64,000 nt of DNA from Apophysomyces variabilis (GCA_002749535.1 MZZL01000387.1:436090-500089); one strand, 5' to 3'; counted from the stretch's first letter, positions 48,987-63,453 are shown. The notes: generated by a model from the sequence alone, not told the origin. Numbers and translations: made by a program.

Positions 48987-49916
48987 CCTGTTTGAGATCA
49001 ATCAACAACACAACAATGTCGATTGGCGAAACAAATACAATATGGTAACAGTGAGTCTTTTTCGGGATGTCGTCGAGGTCTTTTTTGACAGGAGCGCTGG
49101 AAAACCATGAAGAAAACAGCATATCGAGAAAGCGGAGCCAAGCGCAATGGAAAAAGAAAAAGGGAAGGAACGAGGGTCCGCTGTCCGTGAAAAAATAATC
49201 GGCGAACCTTAAAGAAAGTGCCTGTAAGACCGACCCGATCAATCCTTGTCATCCTCTTTAACGTACAACTGTTGAATGCTATCTTGATCGCGATAACATC
49301 AAGCTCAATAACTCTGATATATGGTATCAAGGATAATTAATCTAAGATACAGAAGCCTCGGAAACTGACCTTGCATTGATGAAACGAGGTCTGAGCGTAC
49401 TGAGCGAACTGTATGCATTTAAAAGCTGGCCCATAAAAGTAGGATAAATGAATAAAGCATGGCTCTTTCGGGAAAAGTAAGAATTGCTCCGGGAACCACG
49501 TCAGCCCTCATTGTTTCTTAGCATTACCTGCTACCATGCGGTAGCTATTATCCAGCTAAAGTTTGGTAAATAAGAGATCTTTTGGATCCATTCCTATATC
49601 GTTATATCTATAACGCGTAGGTTCAAAAAGAAAAGTTCTCAATGGCATTACTTTGCATTCACTTTACTTTGAAACCATTGCCTGCGGTTTATTCAATTCT
49701 TGGTTCTTAATGGAAGAGTTGTAATCGCTCTTCAAGTGTTTCTCAGTTTACATTTCAGATATAGCAGCCGTGCTGTCTGTAACAATACCATCACAGGTGC
49801 ATTTACTAATTGATTTGGAAAGATATCCTGCAAGGACAAGCAAAAAGCAGTTTCTGTTGTGGTTTGCTGTGACTTTTTATACACTTTGTCATTGTCAGTC
49901 CATTGGGTCATTTCCC

Positions 49917-51298
49917 ATGATCCATATTGTTGATCCAGAACGCGCTTTATCCTACCCCGGATGGACATTACGCCCAGGCGAGTTTGCTGTGCAAGCTCCT
50001 TACTTTCGAACCAGTGAATCGCAACCGCGCCGGAAGAAGCAGAAACAGGAACGCAGTGTGACAGATATTCAAACGGAAGAGCATCATGCCAGCATTAGGG
50101 AATGGCTTACCCATTGCATCGAGGAAGCACAAGCGTTGTGGCCTGAACACAAAGCAACCGAGACAATTTCACTTGAAGAAGATCCTCCTGACATTGATTT
50201 CATTGGATTGCTGAAATTAGCAGAACGATTCATGACATTTCAAAGAGAACCGGTACAAGTGGAACAAGGTAAAAAGCAGAATGAAAATAAAGAGAAAGGG
50301 TATTTGGGAAAATTCGTTCTCCTGACAGACAAAGATTGTATGATCATGGATACACTCGACTTGTTCCATGTTGCCGTTAGTAATCCAGCCAATTCATGTC
50401 GACGGATCCAGCTGCCAGATGACACAAGCTATATTGTACCTCCTCAGGCATCGTTTATAATAGGAGATCTGCATACAAGCATGGATGCTCTCGTGGAATT
50501 AGGTAGAAAAAAAGAAAAAGTAAATAGGATTAATGAGTAACCGGAATATTACCTGTCTGAATTCTGTTTTATTCTCCTTTCTTGACCTAGCTCAATCCAA
50601 AGGCGGTTTCGATTGCGTGGTCCTTGATCCACCATGGCCTAACAAAAGTGGTAAATAGATAGACGTGGCCAAACATTGACATATTTTATTTCTACTGACG
50701 GTTTTGAACATCAGTTCATAGATCCGATCACTATGAAACGCAAGATATTTATGATCTCTTCACTATTCCATTGCCCTCCATGTTACGCCAAGATCAGTGC
50801 TGTCTAGTAGTAGTCTGGGTGACAAACAAACCAAAATATAAACGCTTTATTACAGATAAACTGTTCAAGGCATGGGGTGTCAAATGGATAGCAGATTGGT
50901 ACTGGGTCAAAATGACCACGGCAGGCGAATTGGTGATGCCATTAGATTCTCCGCACCGAAAGCCCTACGAGCAAATTGTGGTAGGGCATACTTGCGGTAA
51001 AGAACACGCTATCGGTTCCCACGCCATTGCGAGCGTACCCTGCAAACGTCATTCAAGGAAACCACCACTGCAAGGTAAAGCAAAACTTCATTCGGTTGAT
51101 TTATTCAACAATCTTTTTCCAGATATCCTCTATCCACTTTTACGGCCTAAAGCTCAATGTCTCGAGATGTTTGCACGATGTTTGTTACCGTCCTGGACCA
51201 GCTGGGGTAATGAATGCATTAAGTTTCAAAATCAAAAATATTATGTACGAGAAGAGAATGGTGAACATGCGGAGCCTGTATTAAAAAAGGAAAAATGA
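49917..51298 (+). CDS. METTL4-like MT-A70 adenine N6-methyltransferase, 393 aa
   Basis: Exons 49917-50502, 50591-50650, 50715-51074 and 51123-51298 give 394 codons including stop. The start (MIHIVDPERALSYPGW) is preferred to an upstream in-frame Met because similarity-like sequence begins there. The 60-nt second exon carries the catalytic DPPW (VVLDPPWPNKS). VVVWVTNKPKY, WYWVKMTTAGELV, PYEQIVVG and LEMFARCLLPSWTSWGNE follow, all typical of METTL4. The last intron (48 nt) has no stop and is a multiple of three, so retention would only insert 16 residues. By family it makes N6-methyladenine in DNA or snRNA using SAM. Adenine methylation is prominent in early-diverging fungi. Confidence 0.92.
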
Positions 51299-51423
51299 GA
51301 TGAGTGAAGGGAAACTTTTGAAGGGCAAATGTACATTTGATACAAATACAATAATAAACAATGAACTTTGTTTCGAAAGGGAAAAAGAAAGGAATATCAA
51401 GACGCGTTGTTCCTGCAACATAA

Positions 51424-54400
51424 TCATGACGGTGATGATGATTGTATGCAGTTGTTCTGTACGGATAGACACATACGGCGTAGGATGACGGCAAGCTCTC
51501 TGAGAATCAACGGCTTCGTCAGGTATCCATCCATTCCAGCATTCACGCATACATCACGTGCTGACATTTGAATGTCTGCTGACAATGCAATAATCGGTAG
51601 TCGACTCCTTCTTGGATCTTGAGTCTCCAGCTCACGAATACGTTTGGTAGCTTCGACGCCATCACACTATAAACTTGTAAGTAACGTTATGAGAATATGT
51701 GCTTTATAGTGTTGTACCTTTGGCATATGGTGGTCAAAGAATCCAATGCAAAAGTGATCCGCTGGCCTTTGCCGCCATAGTTGCACTGCCTCTTCGCCGT
51801 TGTTTGCGCTTTCTACTATGAACCCCATTTTTTCAAGCTGTTTCCGAAGAAGCTTTTGAGCTACCATATTATCTTCAGCGATTAGCACAGGCTTCTTTTC
51901 GAAAAAAGCAAGTTCTTCCGCGTTAAAATAATCACTCATTCGACTACTGGGCGACGGGGTTTGCAGCGGCAAAGGTTGCTGCTTAGGTTGACAGATGATG
52001 TGCTCTAACGTACGGAGTAGCTTTGCTCGCCGCGCTGGTTTAGCCATCTTCACGATACGTCCGCGTCGATCAGACGCTGAATTAGTCGCTTCCGCTGCTA
52101 GTTTGTGACCCTCCGTTGCAGCTGTGTACAACACGATGATATGAAGGTCACATTCAGGGTCATCATCAACGCTCTGAAGTTGATGTGCGATGTAACCGCT
52201 TGGTATTGAAGGGATATCGAAGAGCAGAATGTCATGATTTTCACGTAAGGCTTGGGCAATGGCATGCTGCAAATCTGATGTTCGCCTGACCTGGAATTCT
52301 GGCAGTAATGATTGAAGCATATTCGCTGTTGGATCGTGATGTGTGGCAAGGAGAATACTATGGTTACTGAGCGCTGTCTCAACTGTCGATCGATCAGCTT
52401 CAGTGATATTTTCCACTTTCATTTTGCTAACGACTCCAGTAAACCAAAAGTTAGAACCTTCGCCAGGTACAGACTCGACGCTAATAGTTCCCATCATGAG
52501 ACAAACTAACTGTAGACAAATGGAAAGTCCGAGACCCGTTCCGCCATACATTCTAACATAGCAAGTATAAGTAGGTGTACTGAAATAATCGGATTCTAAT
52601 TACCTGGTAGTGCTGCCATCAACTTGAGAAAAAGGCTCAAATAGATTCCTTTGCTGTTCTGGTTTGATGCCAATACCGGTATCAATGACTTCAAATTTAA
52701 GTCTTATGTAATCGTCGTCTAGTTCTTCGTCAAGGTGACATTTGATCACTACACCCCCATGATGTGTAAATTTGATAGCATTGCCCAGTAAATTCGTAAG
52801 GATTTGTCGTAAGCGCGAAGAATCTCCAACGATCGTTTTTGGTACATCAGGATCGACAATATATGCAAGTTCCAGCCCTTTGCGTGCTGCCAGCGAACTT
52901 AAAATTTCAATCGTATCCGCAATGACTTCTTCAACAACTAGTGGTCCCAAATCCAATACAACTTTACCAGCCTCAAGCTTGGAAAAGTTCAAGAGATCGT
53001 CTGTCACAAAACGTGAGCAAAATGTTATGCGGAACATAATCCAAACGTACCAATGATTTTGAGTAACATTTCACAGCTTTCTTTGGCTGTATGTACAATA
53101 TCCAGTTGTTCAACATCCAAAGAGGTTTCTGAAAGGAGCGATATCATGCCATAAAATCCAGAGAATGGTGTTCGAAGTTCATGCGACATGTTTGCTAAAA
53201 AATCAGCCTTGAGTTTCATTGCTCGTAAAGCTGCTTCTTTGCTCATGCGAGCCTCTTCCAAGGCAGCTTTTTGCTTCTCGATCATTTTTACGTTGTCGTA
53301 CGTGACAGATTGAACGCTCTTAAACAACAGTGCATTTGATACAGAAATGCCAATTTGTTGAGATAGCAATCGCAGGACAATTTCATGCCTTGACGTCAAC
53401 GATCCAACAGCACCTTCAATGTAGATGCATCCAACAATAGCGCTTTTGTGAGCAATTGGTGTGCATATAACCGATTTAGCTGGAGTGCTATAGTCAGAAA
53501 ATCGGGGATCAAGCTGTATATCTGGGATGAATACAGATTCCTCTGAATGTATTGCATATTGAGCAATTCGAGTCATCGTGGAGTCGGCTTCTTCGGACAA
53601 CAGTTTTGGCGCCATTAATATCTCACAGCCTACACAGCCAATGTTAATATTCCGTTAGCTTCACCAAGAACATCCAATACCTTTAGTCTGGGATCCGGAC
53701 CCCATAATCAGAAACGAACTATCTTCCTTGATAATAATGACACCAGATTCTGCACCAGAGTTTTCCAAGATAATCTGCAGAAAAGGTGAGTGTATGATCA
53801 CAATGGTGTGTGCATTTAATAATCTTTTTGCTTACCCCAAGCATCTGTTTCATTAATAACTCGAAGTTCATTTCGCTTGAAATTACTTGCGAGCTCTTTA
53901 ATATAGATGCTAAATCAACGACATCCAAAGAAAGCAACGTTTCTTCAGGTGTAGTTAACCTGTTGACAACCACATCAGTATAAGGTTCTACAAGGCTAAG
54001 ATCTTCGAAGGAATTCTGTCGAGGTGTCATGGAATAGGCCTCTGTTTGTACTCCCGCATCCTTTGTAGGTGTAACGTTAATGCGACCACCATGACGCCGT
54101 TCCAAATGATCCGCTTTTCCTCCACAGCCTCGATAACGATATCCCATAATTGCTTTCTCAATTAAAAGTGTGCCTACGTGACGGGATCTACTCCTCATAT
54201 AATATTCGCCAGCGAATTCATACATGATAGCAGTTTCTAGACCCCAGCCTCCGTCCTTGGCTTGGTCTATAGCCTGATCATAAAGGAGCTCTGTTCTACG
54301 AATGTCAGATTCAAAAGTTGACAGTTCCGCATCCTGATAATACATGAGTTACTGCAGCTTGGTGGATCGTTACTGACTTACAATAAGAGAGACCAGCATT

Positions 54401-57400
54401 TCAAGATTGACCCGTCTATAACAGAAATTTAACCAAAAACCTTTTAATACCTTGGCCACTTACGAATGTTGGGCCCATTCCTGCAGTATATTTCTGTGTT
54501 TCTGAATTTTGGGCATAAGCTCATCCCTTTCACCAGCTTCGTTCCGTATTAATCTTATCATGGCAAGGCAATGGAAAAAGAGCATGAGATGCGTATGACG
54601 AAAAGACGGTTGCATGTCAGCAAGTTGAGCATACTGGTCGCCAATCTTAACAGCAGCTTCATCGTATCCGTAAAGAACCAAGACGATGAGCTTCAGTGCG
54701 AAATGCCAGTATATAGGCAAGCCAGAGTCAGGACTTTGTTCATACATGTCCGCAACGAACGCTGAGTCACTGAAGTCCTTGTCATCAAATATGCCATCTT
54801 CTGTGAGATAAGTGCACCCTTGTAATGCAAGGATCACGCGAATCACCGTGGTAGTTAATATCGATGTTCCTGGAGCATCATTCCACCTGATAATATTATT
54901 CAGTATGACTCTACGATGTTGAAGGAGTACCTGCTCGCCTCCGCGGAACAAAGTCTAGCTTCTCGCAACGTATCCGATAGATGCTCGCCACAGAAAAACA
55001 TACCCATTACCACCTGTAAATGAGCAAATGCTGCATATGTACGATCTCCTCCAAGCAAACTTTGTTTTAACGCTTGACGGAACATGGGCAGCGACTCACG
55101 ATAATGATACTTCCATGAACTCAAGAATGCTCCATACAAATAATGCCCTCTCGCTGATTCTGAGTTACCTCCATATTTGTTGCACAGCGACACTCCTACT
55201 TCACCAATTTGTTGACCAAATTCGTATGCTTTGAATATGTGCATTGCCGCAATGCCGAAGAATACGAATCCAACCCCAGTCGTCGGGGACGTGCCATGAT
55301 TCAACGTTTTCACTACCAGGCGAGATCCTACAGATAGAATGGCTTTGAAATCATTGACCCAGTAAGCCCAGAGACAACTAAAAGGTAGCAATGAATAGGC
55401 TAATACATTCTTCATGTTCTCGCTTACACTTCTTCTAATATCGCCAGTCGAGTCCGGATTAATCGGCTATCACAGACAGGTAGCTCGGATATCTTGTCTA
55501 AACCGACATCCAAGACTTGTTGACGCGTGTATTCGTACAATTCACGCAATTCATCATCTGACCGATCCAAAGCTATGTTTTCAATGCCAAGCTCCCGCAA
55601 GCATTCTAGAAGGATTGAAGCTTTGTCATGGTATTCCCTTCGTGACCAGTAGTAGCGATGCTGGATGCGGTATGCTGCCGCTCGATCGATAGCTGATTTT
55701 GCGTTTGTCAATATAGTGCTTACGAGCGAAGTGGTCATCTCGTAGCCTAAAAACCAGCTGATCTCGGCTAGACGAGTGTATAAATGCAGAGTTTCCAGAT
55801 ATTTACTGTCCAATCCATCAACCCAAGGATCGCTGCTAAGCAATACTTGAGCGCATGCATAGTATGAAAATGCAAGATTGTGTGCTCCCGAGTGATATGC
55901 TTGATCACCGGCCTGCACCAGTACCGCACGAAATCGCGACTTATTTTCATAGGTGTTAATGAGGTGAACTGCAGCCTTGACATGGTCTGCCACCCAGAAT
56001 GCGTCTGTGTTAGGCTGGTTCACGAAATGCGACGCAATCTTTAAATGGAGAACATCACGCTTATCCGGTTTTGCCAGCATCATAGCCGCCTGTGAGTAGC
56101 GGTCATGACTGAAACGGAATTCGTCGTTAGTGAAAGCCTGAATAAACCCTTGCTGTAATGCTGATTGGAGTCCATTGATGGCATCATATCGACGAGCCGT
56201 TTGAAGTAAATCTTCTTTGCGTGGCGAGGTTGACAAAGGTGAGATCCCATCATCAGTCTCATTATCGCTATCGATTTCTGAGCAATTTTTGTCGTCGCAT
56301 TCTGTCATTAAATGTCGTACAGTTTCAAAAGAGAAATTATTTCCAATAAATGACGCCCATTTAAGGAATTTTCGTCCATCGCGAGGTAGTTCCTTTAATC
56401 GTCTCACTAGGAATTCAATGTCGATGTCTTCGCTCGTGTCACCCATCTCATGCATCAGAGCTTTTTCAATTTCTTGCAAGTTGTACTCCCAACGACACTG
56501 ATCCCATGTGAAATACAGCAAACCCTTCTTTTCTAGTGTTACTAGTAGCTGACAAACGTAAAACGGATTTCCGCGTGTCTTTTTGTAGATAAAATCTACT
56601 AGAGGTGAGAGTAAAAATGTGTCGATCTCCTGATGACGATGCATAGCTGTTTGCACAAGATCCATCAACGCAGGCTGGTCCAAATTATCTACTTTTACAA
56701 AGCTGACTACCGAATTCTCGTTGCTCAACAATTTTGAAACGGATTTTGATAATTCATCTTTTCGATATGATAATATCACCAGTAAATTGAGTTTGGCACC
56801 AATTAAAGATTCGAGAAGCTCAATGGATGCCTCATCTATCAAAACCACGTGGGATTAATCTCCGACTGATGTTGCACGATATGCCAGCGGCCGACAGAAC
56901 TCACCTGCTTGATGCAGATCCTCCAGAAACTAAATGGAATCGTTAGGGGATCGGAAGAAAATCGGGACCCAAAAATAGAAATATATTTAAACTTACGAGT
57001 GTTACAAACTTGAAATTCACCATAACTTCAAAAATCTCGATAAAAGCTGCGTGGAATCTCATTTTGATTTCTCCACCGCTAATGTCGTTGTCACAGCTGT
57101 TCCCACACGGAGTAGATTCTTCCAAAATAGTATACAATTCGGGCACATTATCGAGCAGCAGGGTAGGTAATTGTGACAAAGCCTGTGATCCCAGCTGACG
57201 TTTGAGCATCCCAGCAAACCTGTCAATTTCAGAAGGTGGCTCCGCCAAGATATTTTTCAGAAAAATGCTCATACATCTAAGGATACATCCGTACGGAAGG
57301 GGTTGTCGCATGTCAAATTTCACTATTGCAATGTAGCCGTATTCTCGAGCAACTTCTTGTATATGACGGATCAAGGTGGATTTACCTATTGTATGGTAAG

Positions 57401-58972
57401 CTTTCAAACGGATAAGTAATATTTAGACTTACCGACGCCGGCGTCGCCATAGATCGACACGATTTCTGTAAGCTTCCGAAAACGTACTCCGATCTTCTGA
57501 GCTTTGTTGCCGTTTCCGGAGTTTAGTATTGAATCTTCTGCATCGGGTTTTAAAGGGGTAACCAGGGCCACGTTATTAGTCATACAGGCCCGTCTCTTAT
57601 AAAGGCTGCACATGTAGGCTGTTCGACGTATAATTGTAGTAATTAGTTCAATTTCGCGAGATCTTCCAAAACAGCCATTAGGAAGCGTGAAGACGCTGGC
57701 AATGTCATTTTGGCCAAGGGGAAACGGTGCGATAGCCTTAAATAGATCATCAGTATAATCGTTACAAAGCATCATTTCAGTCCATACTTGTCCATCCTTT
57801 GCTTCCTGCAGTAACCTTTGGCATTCTTTCAAGTCTTCACGCAGACCGTGAGCGCTGGTATATCTTTCATCCGGAGACTGTGAAACAGTAAGTGATGAGC
57901 GAAGGATACTATCTACCAGTATATTATACCTTGTCTGTCAGTTTTTCAATGATCATCGATATAATGACTGGTACATCAGAGCGAACTTCGTGTACAGCTG
58001 GTATTTTTCGATTAAGCACACTATGAATTATCTCCATCGGGCTGCTACGGGCGAACGGAAGGGACTGAGTCAGAACTACGAAGAACGTGATGCCGAGGCT
58101 GTAAAGGTCTGTGCGATGGTCAGGCTGAAATGTGGTGCGTCCTGTTTGCTCTGGTGACATATAAATCAGCATTTGCCAAAATGTGTATGCTCCGTTTCGA
58201 TGAACAGTTTTCCGCCATCCTTCGGAGGTTAGATGTGTTTCTAGACTTCGTGAACCGGAACCGAAATTCCATATTTTGACTGTATCGTTTTTCGGCCAGA
58301 GGAAAGCATTCAATCTGATTTCTCCGTGAACAACTTAGAACAAATAAACAACCATCGTTAATAATGTTGTCTTGTTCGCTATAGTTACAAAGCTTACTTT
58401 GATGTTTGTGTATAAGCTCTAGACAATTGCAGCATTGAATGGCGAAATCCAAAAAAGAGCTGAGATCCAAAGGTTGTTGAAGTTCTGGGTCGGGAGGCGG
58501 TCTATCAAAAGGATTGCCCAGCACATACAATTCTGGAGAGTACGTCAGGACCGGTTGCAAAGCATCCAGGAGGTTCCTTCCTATAATGAAATAGATCAAT
58601 GGTTTAAAGGAGTTAACAAAAGGATCTTGTTACCACGATTAGCAAAGATGAGCACGATGAGTCCACTAGGTAGTAACACTTTTTCCAAAGGCTGGCATAG
58701 CGATTGTCTTGCGTCGGCGTGCTTGTACAAGCGTTTAATGATGTGATATTCTCTTTCCAAACGCAGCGTCTGATAAGACAGTTTTGCCATCACTGGTAAA
58801 GCATCCCGATTCCTAACAAGTTTTAGATTGAGAGAGTGTCTTCGGCTATGGCAATACGCTACCTTTGACCATATGCAATGGCGACATTATCTAGACCTTC
58901 AAGCAGAAACGACGGTTCGAATGTATAACCAGTAACCTTTACGACGTCCGGATCAAAATTATAGGGGCTCAT
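51424..58972 (-). CDS. Hybrid histidine kinase with kinase-like, AAA, GAF, HisKA, HATPase and REC domains
   Basis: A large multi-exon gene from ATG 58972 ([12 protein letters not shown]) to TGA 51426-51424. In order: protein-kinase-like domain ([36 protein letters not shown]) in which WNFGSGS stands where DFG is expected; an AAA/NACHT-like ATPase ([19 protein letters not shown]-loop GDAGVGKST split by an intron near 57,400); a long helical TPR-like region (56,850-54,460); GAF (about 53,580-53,330); HisKA H-box ([13 protein letters not shown]); HATPase ([35 protein letters not shown]); and REC with phospho-Asp in GFFDHHMPK, continuing after a 51-nt intron ([17 protein letters not shown]). It resembles fission yeast Mak2/Mak3 and Candida Chk1, stress-sensing kinases feeding a His-Asp relay. 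Confidence 0.92.
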
Positions 58973-60371
58973 GGAGACCATCGGCAAGGATTGCCTTTTG
59001 TTAGATCAAAGGGAACAAGTGGATAGCGACAGCAAGTGGGGCCAACGACGGTAAGGATAGCAAAGCTGGCACGAGAAAACAGAAAACAAAAAAAAATGAG
59101 CGACGCCCTGTTCCACGGCAGACAGAAAATATTGCATCTCCGACACATCGTATAGAAACACAGCAAACCGCATCAAGATGGGAAGGAAATATGCTCAGGA
59201 ACACGCACCACCTCCGAAAACATGGCACACAACTCATTGAAAACGCACGCACCACTCAAATACACTTAAACTTCGTAAATTTTGCCTTCATCCTGATCAT
59301 TTCACTCTCCGCAAAAACTTGAGAATTCTGTGTACAACTGACAGGTTAGCATAGAAGTATGCAGGGCACACAGGTAATATTGTTGCAAAACGTGGCCTAG
59401 CAATGGAATAAGATCAGTGTATCCCTGTTCTTATTTAATCCTCACGTCAAAAAAAAAGTCTCGTAAGCTTCTAATGGGTGTCTAATAAACCAATCTTTGT
59501 GAAGACATAGCAACAATGCACAAGCAGTTGATGCTGCAATTTGCGCCGCTTGAAATGATTTTACATTGAAACAGGGCCTTCTAACGGGTCCATCATAGTA
59601 CCGATGGTTTGGGAAAGCGGTGTCTTATTACCCTGTATCCACTGGATCCTATTGCATTTCAAATATACTAGGGCAATCTTATGGTAACCGTTGTATAGAC
59701 TGTACCAGATAACTGGAAATCATGCGTACTGCATATGTAGCCCTCCAAAAAAAAGATCATCTGCCTAGTTTAAGCCGCACATTTAATCATGTCACAGCTA
59801 AACGTATGGTGACGGGTGATACCAATTGTTAAAGTGTTCTAGGCCGCTGCAAGCTTTTGAAGAGATAATGAGCAGGATCATTCATGGCCAAGATATAAAT
59901 CGTAAAGCCATGTCCTGCTGGTCACGAAGAATCCTCGGAGAGCAACGTCAAGGGGTTGTTACGGTCCACAAAAAGAGTCGAAAGATATATCCGTCAAACA
60001 AGAGTCTTAGGGAAACACAAAGTGCTGTACGTGTAGAAACACATTCTTGACGCAATTGTTCGAGATGCGCCCTATGATCGATTCGATGCAAACGTATTAA
60101 GAGCTTTCAATCTGTAAAACAGCCAGTCATTATCAAGTGACAATTTTTCTATTTAGAGTCCATCGTATTCCAAATAATGTAATAGCGAATAGGTGAGAAA
60201 GAGCAAGTGCAGATAAAGCTCCATAGTTGTATGTAGTATCCTATTGTCTTTTTTCTTTGTTAAAGTACAATAGTTGTGATTAAATCTTAATCCGCTTTGA
60301 TCCTTCAAAAACCACGAATCTTCCACATACAGAAAAGCTTTTGGCTAAAGACCGAATAGTTCTCAAGTCAT
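58973..60371. other. Spacer upstream of the histidine kinase gene
   Basis: Expected to hold the histidine kinase promoter and the 3' UTR of the C2 gene. A 74-codon frame at 59826-60050 (plus) has no recognisable content. No RNA gene or repeat was seen. Confidence 0.45.
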
Positions 60372-60850
60372 CTAATAGGGTGGGTATCCTGGTTGGGGCG
60401 GATAGCCTTGTTGTGGAGGATAACCGCTTGGTGGGTGGGGTGGATATCCGCCGGGCGCTGGCGAGGGATATGCTCCTTGGTGCGCAGCATACGGTGTAGC
60501 CGATCCATCGTTATGGGGTGTATATCCGCCGGGAAATCGCTGAGGTTCTGGGAAACTCATACTCGGAGTCGGAGGCGGGTAGGCGGATGTAGGTGGCGGA
60601 TAATTGCCGTACTGATTAGGATAAGGCTGTTGCGGTTGAGGAAACCCTGCGATGCCTCCGCCTTGCATAGGTTGATAACCTATCAAGATTTTTAATTCAC
60701 CCGTTCGAAATCTATACTAATTACCTCCATATTGAGGCTGAGGTGATGGGACTGGTTTGTAAGGTGCAGACAACAGCGGCGTTGCTGAGACACTGTGCGA
60801 CACCGGAGGATATGTAGCAGTCTGCGCTCCTGCGCCAGGATATCCCGAAG

Positions 60851-60882
<32 letters not shown>

Positions 60883-61867
60883 GGTGGGGGCCTTTGGTGG
60901 TGCATTGGTGGATATCCGTGTGATCCGGTGGATGATGACGGTGACGGGGTGATAGGAGGAGGCATATGTGGGGTAGCCATATGTTCTTGTTGTACTGGTG
61001 GGCGAGGCGGCACATAAGGAGCAGGTCCCACATTGCTGTAACGTGAAGGAGCAGAGGAAACTTCGCTTGCGCTAGGAGGGGCAGAAAAGCGATGTGGGTT
61101 GCTCGTTGTTGCTGCTGGTTGTGGCGCGGGTGGTCTGGCGTATCCTCCGGATAACGGACGTGCGTGCTGGACATGTCTGGTTGGCTGACGCTTCGGTGGG
61201 GGACGCTGAATCTCATCACATAAGCCAGGTCTATCCTTCCCTTAAAGAAGACTTACCGCTGCGTAAAATGTCAACTCTAAGTAAATCTCGCCAGCTTTAC
61301 GTCCTTTGTACGTCAAAGGGAACCAATCTAAATGCAGCGAAACTCCGTCTTGAGCTAATGAACTCATTGACATGGCAGCACTCACCATCTTGTTCACCCT
61401 CAGCCAAGACTTTGGTTAAATCGATTTCTCCTTCAGAGATCAAATCTTCTCGCGTCGAGTCTTCATCAAAAAGCTGTACTCTCATTTTTGTTTTTCCAGG
61501 AGGTACAGGCATGTTTACCTAAAGACATTTTAGCAGCAAACCTCTATATTGTACCGAGACTTACTTGGTCATCCCAGAGAGGATGTTGTCCTCCACGAAT
61601 ATCAGTTTTTGTTTTCTTCGCTACCTCACCCAACCTAAAGACACAAAACGGATCTTGTTTTCCCACCACCTTTAAAAAATATGTTTGAGAAATGGGCAGA
61701 TTTCCCGAGATGGGGTCATACCTCACGGTTGGGTAAATCTCTCTATATGGTGGAAAAAAACGCGATAGTCAGTCATGGATGCCGTCATGTTTTACAAAGA
61801 TTCAACGATACATTACAGCTTTCAAAGCAACAACTACCAATTCACCGATAACTGTAGGCTGTGCCAT
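60372..61867 (-). CDS. C2-domain protein with proline/glutamine/tyrosine-rich tail (Inn1/ingression-like)
   Basis: Starts at ATG 61867 (MAQPTVIGELVVVALKA). The single C2 domain is built from several exons (GKQDPFCVFRLGEVAKKTKT, GGQHPLWDDQV, MPVPPGKTKMRVQLFDED, EGEIDLTKVLAEG). A long low-complexity tail follows: PPRPP and QRPPP stretches, an uninterrupted Gln run coded by a CAACAG-type repeat (about 60850-60885), and GYPPQ/GYPPH repeats ending at TAG 60374-60372. N-terminal C2 plus PxxP tail is the layout of fungal ingression proteins at the division site and of related adaptors. Some introns in the tail are unplaced. No enzymatic domain was seen. Confidence 0.75.
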
Positions 61868-63453
61868 GTTTTAGATGAAGTTGGACAATAAAGCAGCATT
61901 TTTTTAACGTCAAGCCTCGCAAATTTATCCTCGTGTCACGTTGGGAACCCAAAAGAAGAAACTGCTAAATTCGATTGCTGATCCGCAGCTTCAGCTCGAT
62001 TAAATACTGTAATTCCACAGAATCTGCTTTTGGGATGTTGAAGAGGTTGCAAGCGAACAGTTAATGCCAACGCAGCCCATCTCTATTATGTAAAGGTTAT
62101 AGAAGGGCAGGCACAATGAGGTTAAGAGGGAAAACCATTTGAACGACATGGTGCTCAGGTGTTTGCAATGCCTGGTGTGCTTTGGTTTGCAAAATTTAAA
62201 GATGCTATTGACGATTTTGAGAGATTTCCCTAAGTTTGACAACGTTCTAAATTACTGACATGATGTCAATCGCACGGGGCGTTGTCAATATCTACAATAA
62301 CAAGCTCACCGGATTTTGGGACGATGCCAGTTTCACGATGCTGAAATGCTTCAAAGAATAATAACACCTATCTAGCCTAGTTTATGACATGATCGTTAGG
62401 GGCGACTCGTTTGATGGCCAAATCGGCGGAAGATGCATCAAACTTTGACAATTAGGTGAATCCAAGTGAGCCATTTTCGTCTTGCGTTCAAGCAGATCAT
62501 TCGCAAGGTTGGCTCATATCCGGTAAAGTTGGCACAAAGTCGACCTTCAGCTGTGTACAGCTATCGTTCCTTAAGTCGTCCTGTTACTTGTCACCGTTTG
62601 AGATTAGCAAGGAGATAGGGCTGTGTTGTCCCGCTTCACAGTTGCATGCCTTGGATATAAAAGAGATAGCGTAGTAATTATTATTCAGAATGCATGTAAA
62701 CTGAAACCAATGAGTTACATATCTTGATTCCATCATCTATCCAATGATGTCGAAGTAGATAAGAGACAAAATATTGGATGAATGCAACCTGCTGCTCGCT
62801 GAGCGACGATGGTGAAATTGTTAGCTTTAGTGCGAGCCATTAACATAAGATGGTGCTGTTTATTAGAATTGACGTGAAAAGAAACAACATGGATCCGTAC
62901 GCTTATCAAAATATGCTTTGACGCAGGCGTGTCTATACAACGCATGTAATTAACCCGCCTCGTCTATCTGAACATTCATTTTAATTGGAAATATGTAGTT
63001 TTTATTGCGACATTTTTGCAAAATCAAAACAATGATTGCAACGGCACAGGGCTTTCTTGCTTAAGCAATACTTCTACACGATTATTATCTCTTTTATATA
63101 TCGTCCTTGTCCATGCCCTCTTTGACTGATTGCGTAAGCTATGTTATTCTGAAGAAGCATGCAGATAGCAGTGGCAATCAGAGAAAATTAGGAGCTATTT
63201 ATCGAAGAAGAAAACGCAAAACCTTGAATGATTCTTCAAGAGGTATAGTAAGAATTGTCCTGCATAAGACTCTCCCTTTCATGCAGCGAAATATGGAAAA
63301 ATCTGACCTAATTATTTTCTTCGTTCAAACTACTGTGAATTTCTCCACACTTCACCCCCCGTTGCGTCATTGCTTTGAAATTGTGGGAGTTCCGTGCGGT
63401 GCACTAGAGGGGTGCGTGTAACTCAAACCGATCGTCTTGCCAATGACATACTC
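61868..63453. other. Spacer, no gene recognised
   Basis: Divergent promoters of the C2 gene and of the partial gene at 63454 should lie here. Frames at 62000-62242 (minus), 62456-62674 (plus) and 63107-63421 (plus) are short and unlike any family I know. The last ends just before the 63454 start and may be leader sequence. Confidence 0.4.
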
